Positions 33,021 to 44,890 are shown, counted from the first letter of the stretch. The stretch: DNA of 64,000 bases from Terana coerulea (GCA_024811115.1 JAKOGH010000941.1:62001-126000); one strand, 5' to 3'. The notes: generated by a model from the sequence alone, not told the origin. A program made the numbers and translations.

Positions 33021-33802
33021 ATAGAAGCTGCATAGGTTCCGAGCTCTAGCTAGACCAAGCCAGTGAGGATGCTCATAGTTACAAAGATCTGCTGCTGGTT
33101 TTTATAAGACCTTCTATATACATGCACTGAGATGCAATATGCTGACCTAATGCATGTCAACTTCTCTAAATGTTTAGACAGCAGAGAGTGTGATATTTGA
33201 TAAAATAGATATATTGTCTAGAGAATATATCTAGGGCATCACTACTATAAACTGAAGTGTCACTAGTAGTTGCTACTTTTAAAGTAACTAGGCCCACCAC
33301 TGTGATAAATTGGATTCATCCTAATTTGTAGCATTTTTTTCAATGCAAACTAAGGCTTTGATTGGCTGCACATTGCAAAAGTGCTTTTTACTAAAAGCCC
33401 TACTAAATGGCAAAAAGTGACTTTTGAGCTGTTGTTTAAAGTATTTGGTGCTCACTTAAGTCAAACTAACTGATGCATAATTGACGTGGCACAAATCTGT
33501 TAGCAGCTAGCAATGGCAAAGCATGTAGTAGCACTGAGTGGCACGTACTAAAGTGTGCTGTTAGCTAAAGAGAAACACGTGCTTCTCTTTTCATTATTGC
33601 CTTTGTAGCACTCTTACTGACTATATAAACTGTTATAGCAATAGTTAGCAATACTAGATACAATTGTAATGTTTAACTTGGCCTTTATTTTTATCATATC
33701 TTGTAAATCCCTACTAGCTTAATCTCTAATAGGTAACAGAGCCCAGCCAATCACAAGCTTTGGATGTACTGTACTTTTCAACTATTTTAGTTGCTTTTGT
33801 GA
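33021..33802. other. Spacer between copia A and copia B, possible MITE
   Basis: AT-rich, no coding capacity. At 33,350-33,375 the sequence AAGGCTTTGATTGGCTG and at 33,745-33,765 CAGCCAATCACAAGCTTT are inverted, suggesting a MITE of about 400 bases. I could not define a target duplication. Confidence 0.35.
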
Positions 33803-34585
33803 TGTCAAAATATAAGTGCCTAGCTGCTGCTATGCACAGTGCTCTAAATGGGTGCCTATTACTGTCACAAAAGCTACTGCTGGTTATAGACATAGAAGAT
33901 CCAGAGTACATACCTTGGGTATTCCATAGACTAGAGTAGAGTCATTTGATCCCTCACTATATGCTACACATGCAGATCACTGTATATAAACTACCCTAGG
34001 TAGAATACCAGAAGTTTTAACAGTATTAGAGGTCTTATCTTACATGCATATATATCAGCTGTAGACAGTGAAATATGTAGTGTTGCTGAAGTTCAGTTCG
34101 GTTCAGTTTGGGCCTATTTTTGTCTGAACCAGAGCTAGAACTAAGCATTTAGCAGTTAAACTAGAACTAAACTGAACTAAACCAGCATGAACTGGTTCAA
34201 ACCATTGAACTATGTATATATTAGCTTTACTCTGTCAAATCAGTATAATTGCAATGGTAGATCATAATAGAGTTATATATTGACATCTAGAAGGGTTTGT
34301 ATAGTGCAAAAGCCTTATATTATGATGTTTTGAAGCTCATTGTCTGATAGAGGCTGCTGGTTGCCATTTTGGGCAGCTATTGATAGCATTACCTATATAC
34401 CAAAATATAAGCAGAGTGACATTTGGTGCTCAGTTTACAAGCATAATAATGAAGAAATGGTTTAGACATGCTATAGTAAGTAAGTTTATGTACTTTTCTT
34501 TATGAATTCCAATATAAATACACTATATAATATATATATAGCTCATAGTTCAAATCAGTTTGAATTTAGTTTGAAGTGTGACAGC

Positions 34586-35005
34586 TATTGTAGACAGACA
34601 CACATAAGTAGCATTATTTTTCATGTTTCATGCATTTGTTTAGCACAAATACATAGCCTGGTAGCAGCCTCAGAGCCTCTAGATGTTATTCCGGTGTCCC
34701 GGCGCTTAGCGCCCAAATCTGGTTTAATTCTTCTCATGCTCTCAGACTTCTAGCACTCAGACTCTCTTGCCTTGCTCTTCATCTCAACCTCTTGGTCATT
34801 GAGGACAAGGCGTGTATTCTATATATTGTATAGCGTAGCAATACTAACTTGGTCATTGAGAACAAGTATTGGCATCTGCCTGCTCGTTCTGTGAGGTCTA
34901 CTAGGAGTTGGCCCTCGTTGCCCTCCTTGTACATGTTCTATCATCTATTCCACATTTGTTCTGATCTGCTTGTTTTAGTTACACATCAAGCTCGTCTCCA
35001 TGACA
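34586..35005 (+). repeat. 5' LTR of the gypsy element (L1)
   Basis: A 420-base LTR starting TATTGTAGAC (TG decayed to TA) and ending CCATGACA. It holds the palindrome GGCGCTTAGCGCC and two copies of TTGGTCATTGAG(G/A)ACAAG. Confidence 0.9.
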
Positions 35006-35280
35006 TTAGGTCAAGATCTCCCAACTGCACTAGTTTGATCGAACCTCTGTGAAGCACAGGCACCACAACGGTTCAGAGATACAGTGCTACATGTTTGGTG
35101 GCAGAAGCTGCAGGTGTGCTACTGAAACTCTGCTCACCTCCTTTTGCCTCCTTCCCTTGCTGTTACTGCTTATTAGCAGGACACCAATGTATTGAACTTT
35201 TGAGTTCTCCACTGTGTGCAAGGAGGTTCATCTGCACTCTATTTGTTGCCAACCTGTTAGAAGACGTAGCCCCCATGCAG

Positions 35281-37760
35281 CAGTTCAACTGCTCAATGAT
35301 ATTCCACTATTACAACTCAAGCAACCAATATGACTACAATGACGAACTAGAGACATATGAGAGGTGTGACCAACAACTGTGCCCCAATTGTTACAACAAT
35401 GTCCAGGCAGTGTACCTGGGAAAACCAGATCCAATAACCTTGAGTAGAACAGCACTCTGGAGAGCCACCAATTCAACTACCAGCAGAAAGCTCTAGCTTA
35501 CCAAGCCCTGTGTTCTTTGAACTTCTTTAGAACCTTCACATCCTCATACTTTGAACTGGCACTCTGCGTACCCAGACCCCAGCAGTAACCCCAGTAGCAC
35601 TTCCGCCACGCAACCTGTCATCACAACTCCCTCCACCACTACCTTTGCACTTGCCCCAGCACCAATGGCTCAACCAATGGCCGTTGAACAGCTAGTTCAG
35701 GCTCTAGCCCAGCAGGTGGCCAACCTCACCCAGAATGTTAACAACATGCAGGCTGTGCAAGCATAACAGGGGTTGCAGGCTCCACCAGCAGTCAACATGG
35801 TTGTCACAGCACAGCCTGCGCTTAAGTAATACATATAAAAGCCAGTGACATATAATGGCAAGTCCACAGAGTATGCTCGACAATTTCTAGCAGCCTACAC
35901 AGTCTAAGCTCAAGATCGGAAGGAAGGCTTGAGCAACCAGATTCAACGGCAGCAATATGACGTGAAATGGAAACTTGATGGTAGATGCGCAGGGAAACTC
36001 AGTTATAGAAATACTCTACCAGCCACAAGTAAATGAGTAGGTGGGCGCATGCATGAACTACTTATTGGGAGATGCAGCGATCTGGGCAGCTCTAACCCTG
36101 AAAGTACTGACAAAAGGAGAGACCCTGTATGCAGCCTGGTCCGACTTCCTGAGCGCATTCAGGACAAGGTTTGAGACTGTAAACAAAGCAGGAGATGCTC
36201 CGGCCTCTCTTAACACCTTTTGGATGGGGAGCAAGACGGCCCAGGAATATACTGCTCTGTTCTATCAGTACGCAGGCTGTACCACTATCAGCTTGACGAG
36301 GACAAGCATATCTAGTACAAAAACATCTGTTCACCTATGTCAAGGACCGCATTACTGAGATAGGCAGAGATACACTGACTCTGATAAGTGTTGTAGAGGC
36401 AGCGTAAGATATTGACAAGAGAAAGCGAAAATGGGACATAGAGTAAGCACGGGAGCAAGGGCACCGGCCCAAAACTACAATATCAACATCGACCTCAGCA
36501 CTTTGGCACTTCATTCCGGCTGCCCTAATTCAACCATTTCAGACACTAGCTGACCCTGATGCCATGGACATTGTGGCAACAACTCTAGCACTAGGATCTG
36601 CTCAGGCTTGGCACAAGGCTTTAGCTGGGAGATGCTTTGTATGTAGCTCAAAGGATCACACTATTGTGGCCTATCCTCACCACTGGTCTATTTGCCAGCA
36701 CTGCCACAAGGTAGGGCATACCTCTGCAGTGTGTTGATCCCACTACATGGCACAGGTAGGAGGAGCTGCAGCTCGAGTTAACGCAGCTAGCACTGATGGT
36801 AGTGCATCCCCAAGGCCGTCTTCAACAATGGCATTGACTATGTTGGGCTCTTCCGTGTCTAGCTCCTCCTCAGTGTCAGAGGCAGTAGTGGCATCACGGC
36901 ACAGCCAGTGGGCGTCTCTAGAGGCACGTCTTCACAAAGTGACAGGGGATTTTTCACAAGGTTCTTAGCTAAGGCTGCAGCTAAAAACCTGGCGCACTTC
37001 CCTAGGTTTAATTGTTTCTCTATATTACATGTGGACCCTTGTTCTCAAACAGACACTGACTCAGATCCAGTTCCTTCTATACATGTACCTTTGTTGTCTC
37101 AAGTTCCCTTAGCCCCGTCTCTAAAGTCCCGCTCAGTTCTGTTGCACTTTAAGAAGACTGTCTTGTTTGTAGTACTAATAGCTGACATAAACCTACAGAA
37201 TTCAACTCCCAAGACTGCTAGCACTGATTTAACTCTGCTGTTTCATAGTACTAAGGACACTGTAGCACCGAACCCAATAATGTCAGTTTCCTCTGTATTA
37301 GATGCTGGTAGTAGTATGTATGACACCATTTCCTCATGCTAGCCGCGGGAGATAGATCATCAGTCGAAGCACTTCTGAGTTGCAGCATATCTAGCCGGCA
37401 AAAACTCGGGCCATGCTCGACAGCAGTGCCAGCAGGCTATTTGTCAACAAGGACTATGTTCAAAAGCGCAACCTTTCACTCCGCCCCCTTGACTTATCAA
37501 CTGCCCCTTTACAATATTGATGGGAGCCCCAACCAAGCCAGCACTATTACTCACTTTGCACAACTCCAGCTGGTTATTGGCAGCCATGACCAAGAGTGGG
37601 ACTGTTTAGTAATAAGCCTAGAGCCTGAGGATGTCATCTTGGGACTGCCCTGGCTGAGGTCAGTCAATCCACAAGTTAACTGGCAAGATGGAACACTGGA
37701 GTTAGAGGCAGAGCAACACCCTCAGAAAGTGGAAGCTAACTAGAAGGCGTGGCAAAGTTG
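35281..37760 (+). pseudogene. Gypsy gag and protease relic
   Basis: Gag starts near 35,551 with a Pro/Thr-rich part and a helix (QPMAVEQLVQALAQQVANL). The capsid-like retrotransposon gag domain at 36,041-36,358 includes LSAFRTRFETVNKAGDA. A CCHC zinc knuckle follows (CQHCHKVGHTSAVC, about 36,690-36,735). The protease region includes VDAGSS-like remnants and, at 37,560-37,700, LVIGSHDQEWDCLVISLEPE followed by VILGLPWL. Frameshifts separate these pieces. Confidence 0.85.
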
Positions 37761-38757
37761 AGTCAAAGCTGGACTTCTGAAAGGAGGAGATGAGCTGTGG
37801 ATGTGTGCTGAATATACCTACTCTTAGCAGATTGCTGAAGAGGAATCACACAAATGAGGGCAGTGGTCCTTTGAGAAGATGGTCTCTACAGAATACCAAT
37901 GCCACACTCATGTGTTTTCAAAGAAAGAATCACATTGACTTCCAGAGCACAAACTGTAGGAACACACCATCAATTTCAAAGAAGGAGCTCCAAATGCCTT
38001 GCATACCGAGCCTTCTCCATGTCAGTTCCAGAAGATGAGGAGTTGGAGCAATTCCTTAAGGAAAGCCTAACCAAAGGATACATCATCCCTTTCAAGTCTC
38101 TTATGGCATGACCAGTCTTCTTTATTAAGAAGAAAGATGGCAAGCTGTGCCTTGTCCAGGACTACCAGAAACTCAATGAGATTACCATTAAGAATTGCTA
38201 CCTGCTCTCTCTAGCCTCAGACATCATCAACAAGCTGAAGGAAGCTTGGATCTTCACTAAGTTCAATGTTTGATAGGGATACAATAACATCCGGATCCAC
38301 AAGTCCAATCAATGGAAAGCAGCTTTGTTACCAACCAGAGACTCTTTAAACTCAGAGTCATGTTTTTGATCTAACAAACTCACCGGCCACCTTCCGATCA
38401 CTCATGAATGTGATATTTGCGGACTTAATAGTGGTGAACAAGATAGCTGTCTATATGGACAATATCCTGATCTATAGCAGCAATTTGGACGCACATCAAG
38501 AGACTACCCATGAAGTTCTGTGTCGGATGAAGAAGTATAACTTGTTCCTGAAGCCTAAGAGGTGTGAGTTTAACAAAGAGGAGATTGAATACCTTGGTAT
38601 GGTCATCCAAGCTGGGAAAGTAAAAATGGACCCAGCTAAGGTATGAGCTATCTCCAAGTGGCACACTTCTCAAACTCTCAAAGATGTATAAGGGTTCCTG
38701 GGCTTTGCAAACTTCTATTGAAGGTTCATTGAAGGGTTTTCTCATTGAGCTCGCCTA

Positions 38758-39705
38758 TGATATCGCTGGTAAGCGCCCGAGCGCGAAACCCCAGAAATTG
38801 CCTTTTCGTCACTACGCTCTACGATCGCACTAGGACCCCGGACACCACCCCCAAGCCCCGAGCTGTCGACGTCCCCCGAATTACTCTCCCGAGATACCTT
38901 GTAACGGCGCCCTCCGTCACGTCAGTCCAGAGCCTGTGCAGTCCCTCGCAACAGGCAGTGCGTCACCAGCCCAAAAGATGCGGACCATGTCAGCCCCGGC
39001 GAGCTCCACCCTGGACTTAGGCACGTACCTAACTACGACCAAGACAGCAGCACTGCGTTGTGCGCCACCCCACATGTCATTCCCGCCAGAGCGCACGGAC
39101 GGTCACCTGACCGGTCCCGCACCATGTTTCATGGGTGCTCGGTGCCTATGTGGCGCGCCGGCATATCCCTGGTTAGTGTATCCCGACTCAGTCTTTCCTT
39201 ATCCGTACCACTTTTGTATCCAAACCACTCCTTCATTCTCTCTTAGACGCGGTCCATTAGCTCTGGCCGTTAGGTACCGGGGCCCGTATAAATACTCTGT
39301 ACATACTTTCTGCAAATACAAGTTACCTTTCCCCTTCACGCCCCGCTACGCGTTAAGACTACAAGTACATCGGTGCTTCTTAGGTATCCCGCTCTCGTCT
39401 AGTACTTGTCTCGCTCATTGGCTGTGCGGTCGACTCAACATTGGAGTCTTGCCCCAGTCCCCTCGTACGTCCCTGAAGTCTCTCAGCTTCGGTGCTCTCT
39501 CTCTGTCCCCGTTACAGACCTCGCCCGACTGTTACCTCCCTCGAGGTCTTCGGTCCCCGACTCCTGCTGGCACTTCGGCCGGCAGAGTTGAAGTGACGTC
39601 CCCACTCACACATAAAACTGCTCCTGACTCAGTGCTTTGGCCCGAGCCCGCTGTCTGTTGGGTTAGGGTTAGGTGATCGCACCCGAGGCATGGTGCAGCG
39701 TATCA
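38758..39705. mobile_element. GC-rich solo LTR (L5) in gypsy pol
   Basis: A 948-base GC-rich insert in an AT-rich gypsy. Ends are TGATATCGCTGG and, inverted, TGATACGCTGC (so TG..CA), flanked by CCTA(T) on both sides (38754-38758 and 39706-39710). It has no coding capacity, and a CCGTATAAATA promoter-like box near 39,286. Near its right end is TTGGGTTAGGGTTAGG. LTR identity is inferred from the ends and target duplication. No second copy or parent element is in the window. Confidence 0.7.
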
Positions 39706-40410
39706 CCTATTAAACAACTTGACCAAGAAGGACACATCTTGGTGATAGGGACTAGAAGAACAGTCTGCCTTTGATGACTTGCACAAAGCTTTTATCACAG
39801 CGCTGATCATTGCAGTGTATGACTCAACCAGAGAGACAGAGATTGAAGTAGACATGTTAAATTTTACAGCTGGGAGAGTCTTATTACAGTAAGGAGACAA
39901 TAATCTCATGCATCCAGTTGCATTCCACTCGAGATGATGTCACCAGCAGAGCGCAACTATAAGATCTATGATAAGGAACTGTTAGCCATTGTCGAGCGCT
40001 AAAGGAATGGCGGCATTACCTAAGGGGCTTCTCAAGGTTACTGTCTACTCAGATCACAAGAACCTTGAGCATTGGACAAAAGCTCAGAACTTAACTTGCC
40101 AATAAGCCAGATGGTCTCTCTGGTTATCACAGTTCCATATGAAGATAGTCCATTGCCTAGGCAAGTCACAAGGAAAGTCAGATGCAATGATACAAAGTGC
40201 ATCGTCAGAAGTCCCAAATGCAAAAACAATTGAAAGCAGATAGTGTTAGTTCTGAGGCACCTACAGACCATCAATGTCACAGTCATTCTAAGTGCAATGG
40301 AAGGAGTAGTAATAGAAGGGAATTTGGTAGAAGAAGATATTTAGAAGGCAGGACAAACCAAGAAGGGATTGAAAAAGATAAGTGCATGACAACTTCTCAA
40401 TAGAACGAAG

Positions 40411-40944
40411 GGGCCCTGCTAGCTCAGTGGGCAGAGCTAGTGGATAGCTCAGGGCGATACTTTCGTACGGCTGTGGGTTCAAATCCCAGAGCCCCCCATC
40501 ACCTTCTTTGCCCCCTTTTAACTATTCCACTCTTTAATTTTCAACATACCCGATGCAGCAACCCATCTTTCCTAAACCGGCCCGCCCAACCCAAACAATC
40601 CGGCAAGCCATCTTTCTGTAGCCCCAGCCCCCCTTGATTCGTCACTGTCACAGCATAAGGCTTACCGTAAGCCTGGGCATCATCAGCCAAATCGGCATCA
40701 AAGTCCCAGCAGGTAGCGGGCGCTCGCACAGTCCAATTAGTGGGAAGGGACCACTTTCGATGAAGTGATGCGGAAGTCAAATATGGAAGGTCCGGGGCAG
40801 ATGACCCGGGTTGAGGCGATCACGAAGTGGATGGGTGCTGTTGATTCTGTACGTGTTTGGTCCTTTAAAATTAGTTGATCACGTGTACAACACTGCATAA
40901 GCTCAGCTTGAATGAGTATAAATGAGAGATCAAAAAAAAAAAAA
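40411..40944 (+). mobile_element. Probable tRNA-derived SINE with poly(A) tail
   Basis: Begins with a tRNA-like head: an A box TAGCTCAGTGGG (40420-40431) and a B box GGGTTCAAATCCC (40475-40487), correctly spaced for RNA polymerase III. It ends in A15 (40932-40946). The flanks AACGAAG (40404-40410) and AACAAAG (40945-40951) form a short target duplication. The homologous gypsy at 50,960-51,000 shows the uninterrupted site. The body is more GC-rich than its host. The head does not fold into a good tRNA (mismatched acceptor and T stems), so I do not call a tRNA gene. Confidence 0.65.
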
Positions 40945-42443
40945 AACAAAGAAATAAGAGGAGATGGATAGACTGGTGTATTATCAGGGGAAGCTATACA
41001 TGCTGGATGACTTAGAGATATGGAGGAGGATATTAGCAGAGTATCATGACAGAAGAATGGCAGAATACTTAAGACGCGAATGAAACTTACAAACTGGTTA
41101 GCCAGTACTATTGGTGGCCACTGATGCAAACATTTGTCAACCAGTATATGCAAGGATGCAAACAATGTCAATGGTTCAAGCCTGCTTCTCATCTGCAAAT
41201 TGGCCCACTTCCAAATAGCAGTACCGGAAGGACCATTGCAAATTATGGGAGCAGACTTGGTAACTGGACTCCCTCCGTTGAAAGGCCTGGACGGACAGCT
41301 CTACTATGTCATTTTAACAATTGTTTATTTGTACACCAAGCAAGGACACTTTGTGCTCACTTATAACTCTGTCACAGTAGAGGAAATTGCATTGCTACTT
41401 GAACAAGAACTCTTCAGACTGCATGGACTACCGTAAGGGATTATCTCAGACCGAGGACCACAATTTGCAGCCAAAGTCATCATAGCACTGTACAAGAGGC
41501 TAGGGATTAACAGCCAACTCACAATAGCTTATCATCCTCAGGTGAACGGGCAAATCAAGCGCACTAACCAGGAAATAGAGCAGTACCTCCGGTTATTCAC
41601 CTCACAGTGACAAAATGACTGGCCTTAGCTTATACCAGTCGCCAAATTTGCGCTTAACTCCAGAATACACTCAGCTCATTGCTAATTGCCATTCAAAGTA
41701 CTATATGGCTACCAATCAGACTTCACCATTCTAGCAAAGAGAGGCAGCAATGTACTGGCAGCAGACTCTCAAGCAGAGTTACTGGCCCAGACACACAAAG
41801 GATGCAGAAGCAGCTCTTCAAATAATAAAGAAAGAGATGTCAGCCGGTGCCATCCCATCCAGAGCATTCAGCATTAAAAATAAAGTCTGGCTGGACAGCC
41901 GCAAAGTGCAGGTGCATCAGGCCTCTGCAAACTGGGACCTAGGCAGCTCGGACCTTATAAGATCCTGAAGAGAGTAGGGCGATCAGGACTACAAGCTCAA
42001 ACCACCAGCAGCATTGAAAATCCACAATGTGTTCCATATTGACTATCTCTCACCTTGGAAGGGTAATGAAGTCAATAGAGTCCTACTACTGCCACTAGCC
42101 TCTGTCACAGTTTGGAGGAGAGGAAGAGTATGAAGTCAAAGAAGTTCCTGATAGCAGAGTCTTCCACTGGCAATTCCAATACCTCATCAAGTGACAGGGC
42201 TACAGCACTGGTTCAAACTCTTGGGAACCTGCAAAGAACCTTGAGAATGCCCCTGAAGCCATCGAAAGGTTCTATAAGTCACATTCCAATGCAGCCCAAT
42301 ATATCAATGCCATCATGTTTGCATCCCTGCCATGGCAACTACTACAGAACTTCATCAACACTATATCACCAGAGTTTGAATGGAAGCAGGGGAGATTTGA
42401 GGCACTCGGTCCATTAAGGGCGATGGACTTTAGCAGAGGGTAA

Positions 42444-42860
42444 TGTTGCAGACAGGCACATATAAGTAGCATTATTTTTCTTTTTTCTTGCATTTGTTTA
42501 GCACAAATACATGACCTAGTAGCAGCTCCAGAGCCTTTGGATATTATTCCAATGTCCCAGCGCTTAGCGCCCAAATCCAATTCAATTCTTTTCATGTTCT
42601 TGGACTCTTGGCACTCAGACTCTCTTGTCTTGCTCCTCATTTCGACCTTTTGGTCATTAGAGACAAGGTGTGTATTCTACATACACAGCATAGCAATACT
42701 AACTTGGTTGTTGGGAACAAGTATTAGCATCTGCCTGCTCACTCTGTGAGGTTTACTGGGAGTTGGCCCTTGTTGCCCTCCTTATACGTGTTTTGTCATC
42801 TATTTTACATTTGTTCTGATCTGCTTGTTCTGATTACGCATTGAGCTTGTCTCTGCAATA
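42444..42860 (+). repeat. 3' LTR of the gypsy element (L1)
   Basis: A 417-base LTR starting TGTTGCAGACAGG, preceded by the purine-rich GCAGAGGGTAA, and ending TCTCTGCAATA. Confidence 0.9.
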
Positions 42861-43224
42861 ACAGCCATGCTCCGAACCAAGAATCAAACTAAGTTACTTA
42901 CAGGCCAAATCAGAACTGAACTAAATTGAACCATATGATTTGGTTCATTAGTTCTGGTTTTGAACTGCTGAACTGGACTGAACTTTGGCAATAATAGAAA
43001 TATGACAAGTTTAGTTGTCCTCTTTCTCTCAGATTACAAGCTCCAAGCTCTAAACTCTTATATTGTTACCTCTTAATACTTGACTAGTTATATTTGCTAT
43101 AACTCCATACCCATCTTCCTAGTCCAACCATTTTATCAAAAGTTTATACCTTCAAATTAACGAGTAAGTCTTGTTAATGCTGTGCAGCAGAGAATAGTTT
43201 GTGACTATATTTCTGTGTAACCCG

Positions 43225-44890
43225 TAGTGCCAGCAAACTTGCTCAATCCTACTCCAACCTTTTCGTCACAAAGAACAAATTGACCACTTCTATACTAAGG
43301 AGCACTGCTCAAATCACATTAGTTTTAAAGACTCTAAGCCTGCTAGCCAGCTTTTTCACTTTACCTACACTAAGCTCACCACAAACACTGCTATTGCTAG
43401 TTAGAACGACTGAGTTTGCAATTAGTACCAGGTACAAGAGAAGAAAACTAAGCACATACGCATTTTAGCCAGTTCGCCAAGTCTAGTTTTGCTGAGAGGC
43501 TTTCAGCAATCCCTGCTCCAATCTACACTCCCATTGCATTTAAGCTAGTGCTTCTCAGCTTTGAGAAGTTCACTATATCTAACTTCGTCTGGATCTTTGA
43601 ACCAAAGTTTAGCACTACACTCAAGCACTTGGATGTCTGTGAGAATTTTAGGTAGGACAAAACAGTTAATTTTCGACTCATCTATGATCTCTAGCAACTC
43701 ATTCATCAGCTAACGCGCTCTCACATTCGCTGAAGGATATTGGAAAGGACAGGAAAGGGAGGAATTTCAGATGTGAAATTTTAGTTTAAAGGCTATTGGT
43801 AATATCTCTTTCAAGGGACTGCGTAAAAACTAGACCTATATTATCCAAGTGCTCAGCTCCGTTTTTAAACAAAATTATTTTGAAAAGTTGTAAGGTGTAG
43901 ATGGACACGCATACGTAGTACTATGTTTCATTTTCTTGCATTTGTTAGCACAGATACATAGCTCGGTAGCAGCCCTAGGGCCTCTGGACTTCATTCTGAT
44001 GATCCCGGCGCTTAGCGCCCTCATTCGGCTCAATTCTTCCTACGTTCTTGGACACTTAGCACTCGAACTCTCTAACTTTATTCCTCATCTCGACCTCTTG
44101 GTCATTGGGGACAAGGTATGTATTCAATACAATGTACATAGTAGCAATACTAACTTGGTCATTGGGGGCAAGTATCGGCCTTTGCCTGCCTGTTCTGTAA
44201 GGTCTACTTGAAGTTCGCCTCGCCTCCTCAGACGTGTTTTATCATCTATTCACCATCCACTACAATTCGCTCGTTCTGGTTACACGTCGGAGCTCATCTT
44301 CGCAACGGTAGAAATATGAGAACTAAATTTGTACTATCTGTATTTCGGAATATCTCATACATATCTGAAGTGTTTATTGTTTTGTTTGGAATTTGAAATG
44401 TCATCCCACTATCTACCTGCTCAATTGGCAATTATACCTTTCTAATCTAAACCAGTTTACTTTTTAAGTGCTTATTACGTCAGAGAAACATCATAGAAAC
44501 TGTTGCTGAATTTAGGCAGTGATTAAATATTTCGACGACCAACCCAAGTGTACTCCATTTAGAAACTCAGGCACTACCACCTAAGAGTTTCTGACATTAG
44601 TCAAGCAATTTGTTGAAAAATGTTTTACTTTTGAAGAATTTTACTACAAGGAATATATTCATATACTACTATCATACTAATTAAAGCATAGAGACTACAA
44701 AAGAGAGGGTTATCACTTGTTTTTTCCATTAAAATACAACAACAAGCACATTTACACTCTTAAAGTTCCCAAAGTTATACTTTATTCCAGCGAACTTAGA
44801 GAAAACTCTGTTTATAATTTTTGCTCTATAAAGCTCAAGTAGGAGTACTCTCAAAAATGCTCAATAAGTTTGTCTCGAATGCACATTTAC
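43225..44890 (+). pseudogene. Extra upstream frame of copia B (between LTR and gag)
   Basis: The counterpart of the frame at 29700-31420. Readable pieces include HKEQIDHFYTKEHCSNHISF, QLFHFTYTKLTTNTAI, KLVLLSFEKFTISNFVWIF, EPKFSTTLKHLDV, SEVFIVLFGI, ETVAEFRQ.LNI and CFTFEEF. About 420 codons remain when the L1 LTR (43896-44306) is removed. In both copies stops often fall at TAG where Trp is likely. Family unknown. Confidence 0.65.
43896..44306 (+). mobile_element. Solo L1 LTR in copia B leader frame
   Basis: About 410 bases, plus orientation, with the intact palindrome GGCGCTTAGCGCC. The start is slightly rearranged (GTAAGGTGTAGATGG) and no clean target duplication is left, so the ends are approximate. 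Confidence 0.8.

Larger units (their letters stand above)
37780..42430 (+). pseudogene. Gypsy reverse transcriptase, RNase H, integrase and chromodomain relic
   Basis: Reverse transcriptase is readable from about 38,020 (FFIKKKDGKLCLVQDYQKLN) to 38,750, with YMDNILIYSSN where YxDD is expected (38,453). A foreign solo LTR splits it at 38,758. RNase H follows from 39,706. A SINE splits the linker at 40,411. The integrase zinc-binding HHCC region (YKLVSQYYWWPLMQ-like, then CKQCQWFKPASHLQIGPL) is at about 41,000-41,215 and the core to about 41,700. A chromodomain lies at about 42,110-42,290 (EEEYEVKEVPDS, YSTGSNSWEPAKNLENAPE). Many stops. Confidence 0.85.
34586..42860 (+). mobile_element. Chromodomain Ty3/gypsy element, nearly complete, dead
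   Basis: A full-length gypsy with LTRs 34586-35005 and 42444-42860 and a perfect target duplication ACAGC (34581-34585, 42861-42865). Internal order is gag, protease, reverse transcriptase, RNase H, integrase, chromodomain, as in fungal chromoviruses. It contains two later insertions, a GC-rich solo LTR (38758-39705) and a SINE-like element (40411-40944). The two LTRs differ at many places, mostly transitions and often at CG, so it is not recent. Confidence 0.93.
34078..42996. mobile_element. hAT-like MITE 3, split by a gypsy element
   Basis: The two halves are 34078-34585 and 42866-42996. Together they make 639 bases, exactly the length of MITE 2. A perfect 8-base duplication GAAATATG flanks it (34070-34077, 42997-43004). 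Ends are TAGTGTTGCTGAAGTTC and, inverted, TATTATTGCCAAAGTTC. It sits in the copia B 5' LTR. Confidence 0.92.

Noticed and set aside
40410..40497. A tRNA gene inside the gypsy element
   Set aside because: The A and B boxes are good but the acceptor and T stems have mismatches and no convincing anticodon arm forms. The poly(A) tail and target duplication fit a SINE better.
43896..44306. A clean target duplication for this L1 LTR
   Set aside because: The left end is rearranged and GGTAG on the right has no exact partner on the left; ends are left approximate.
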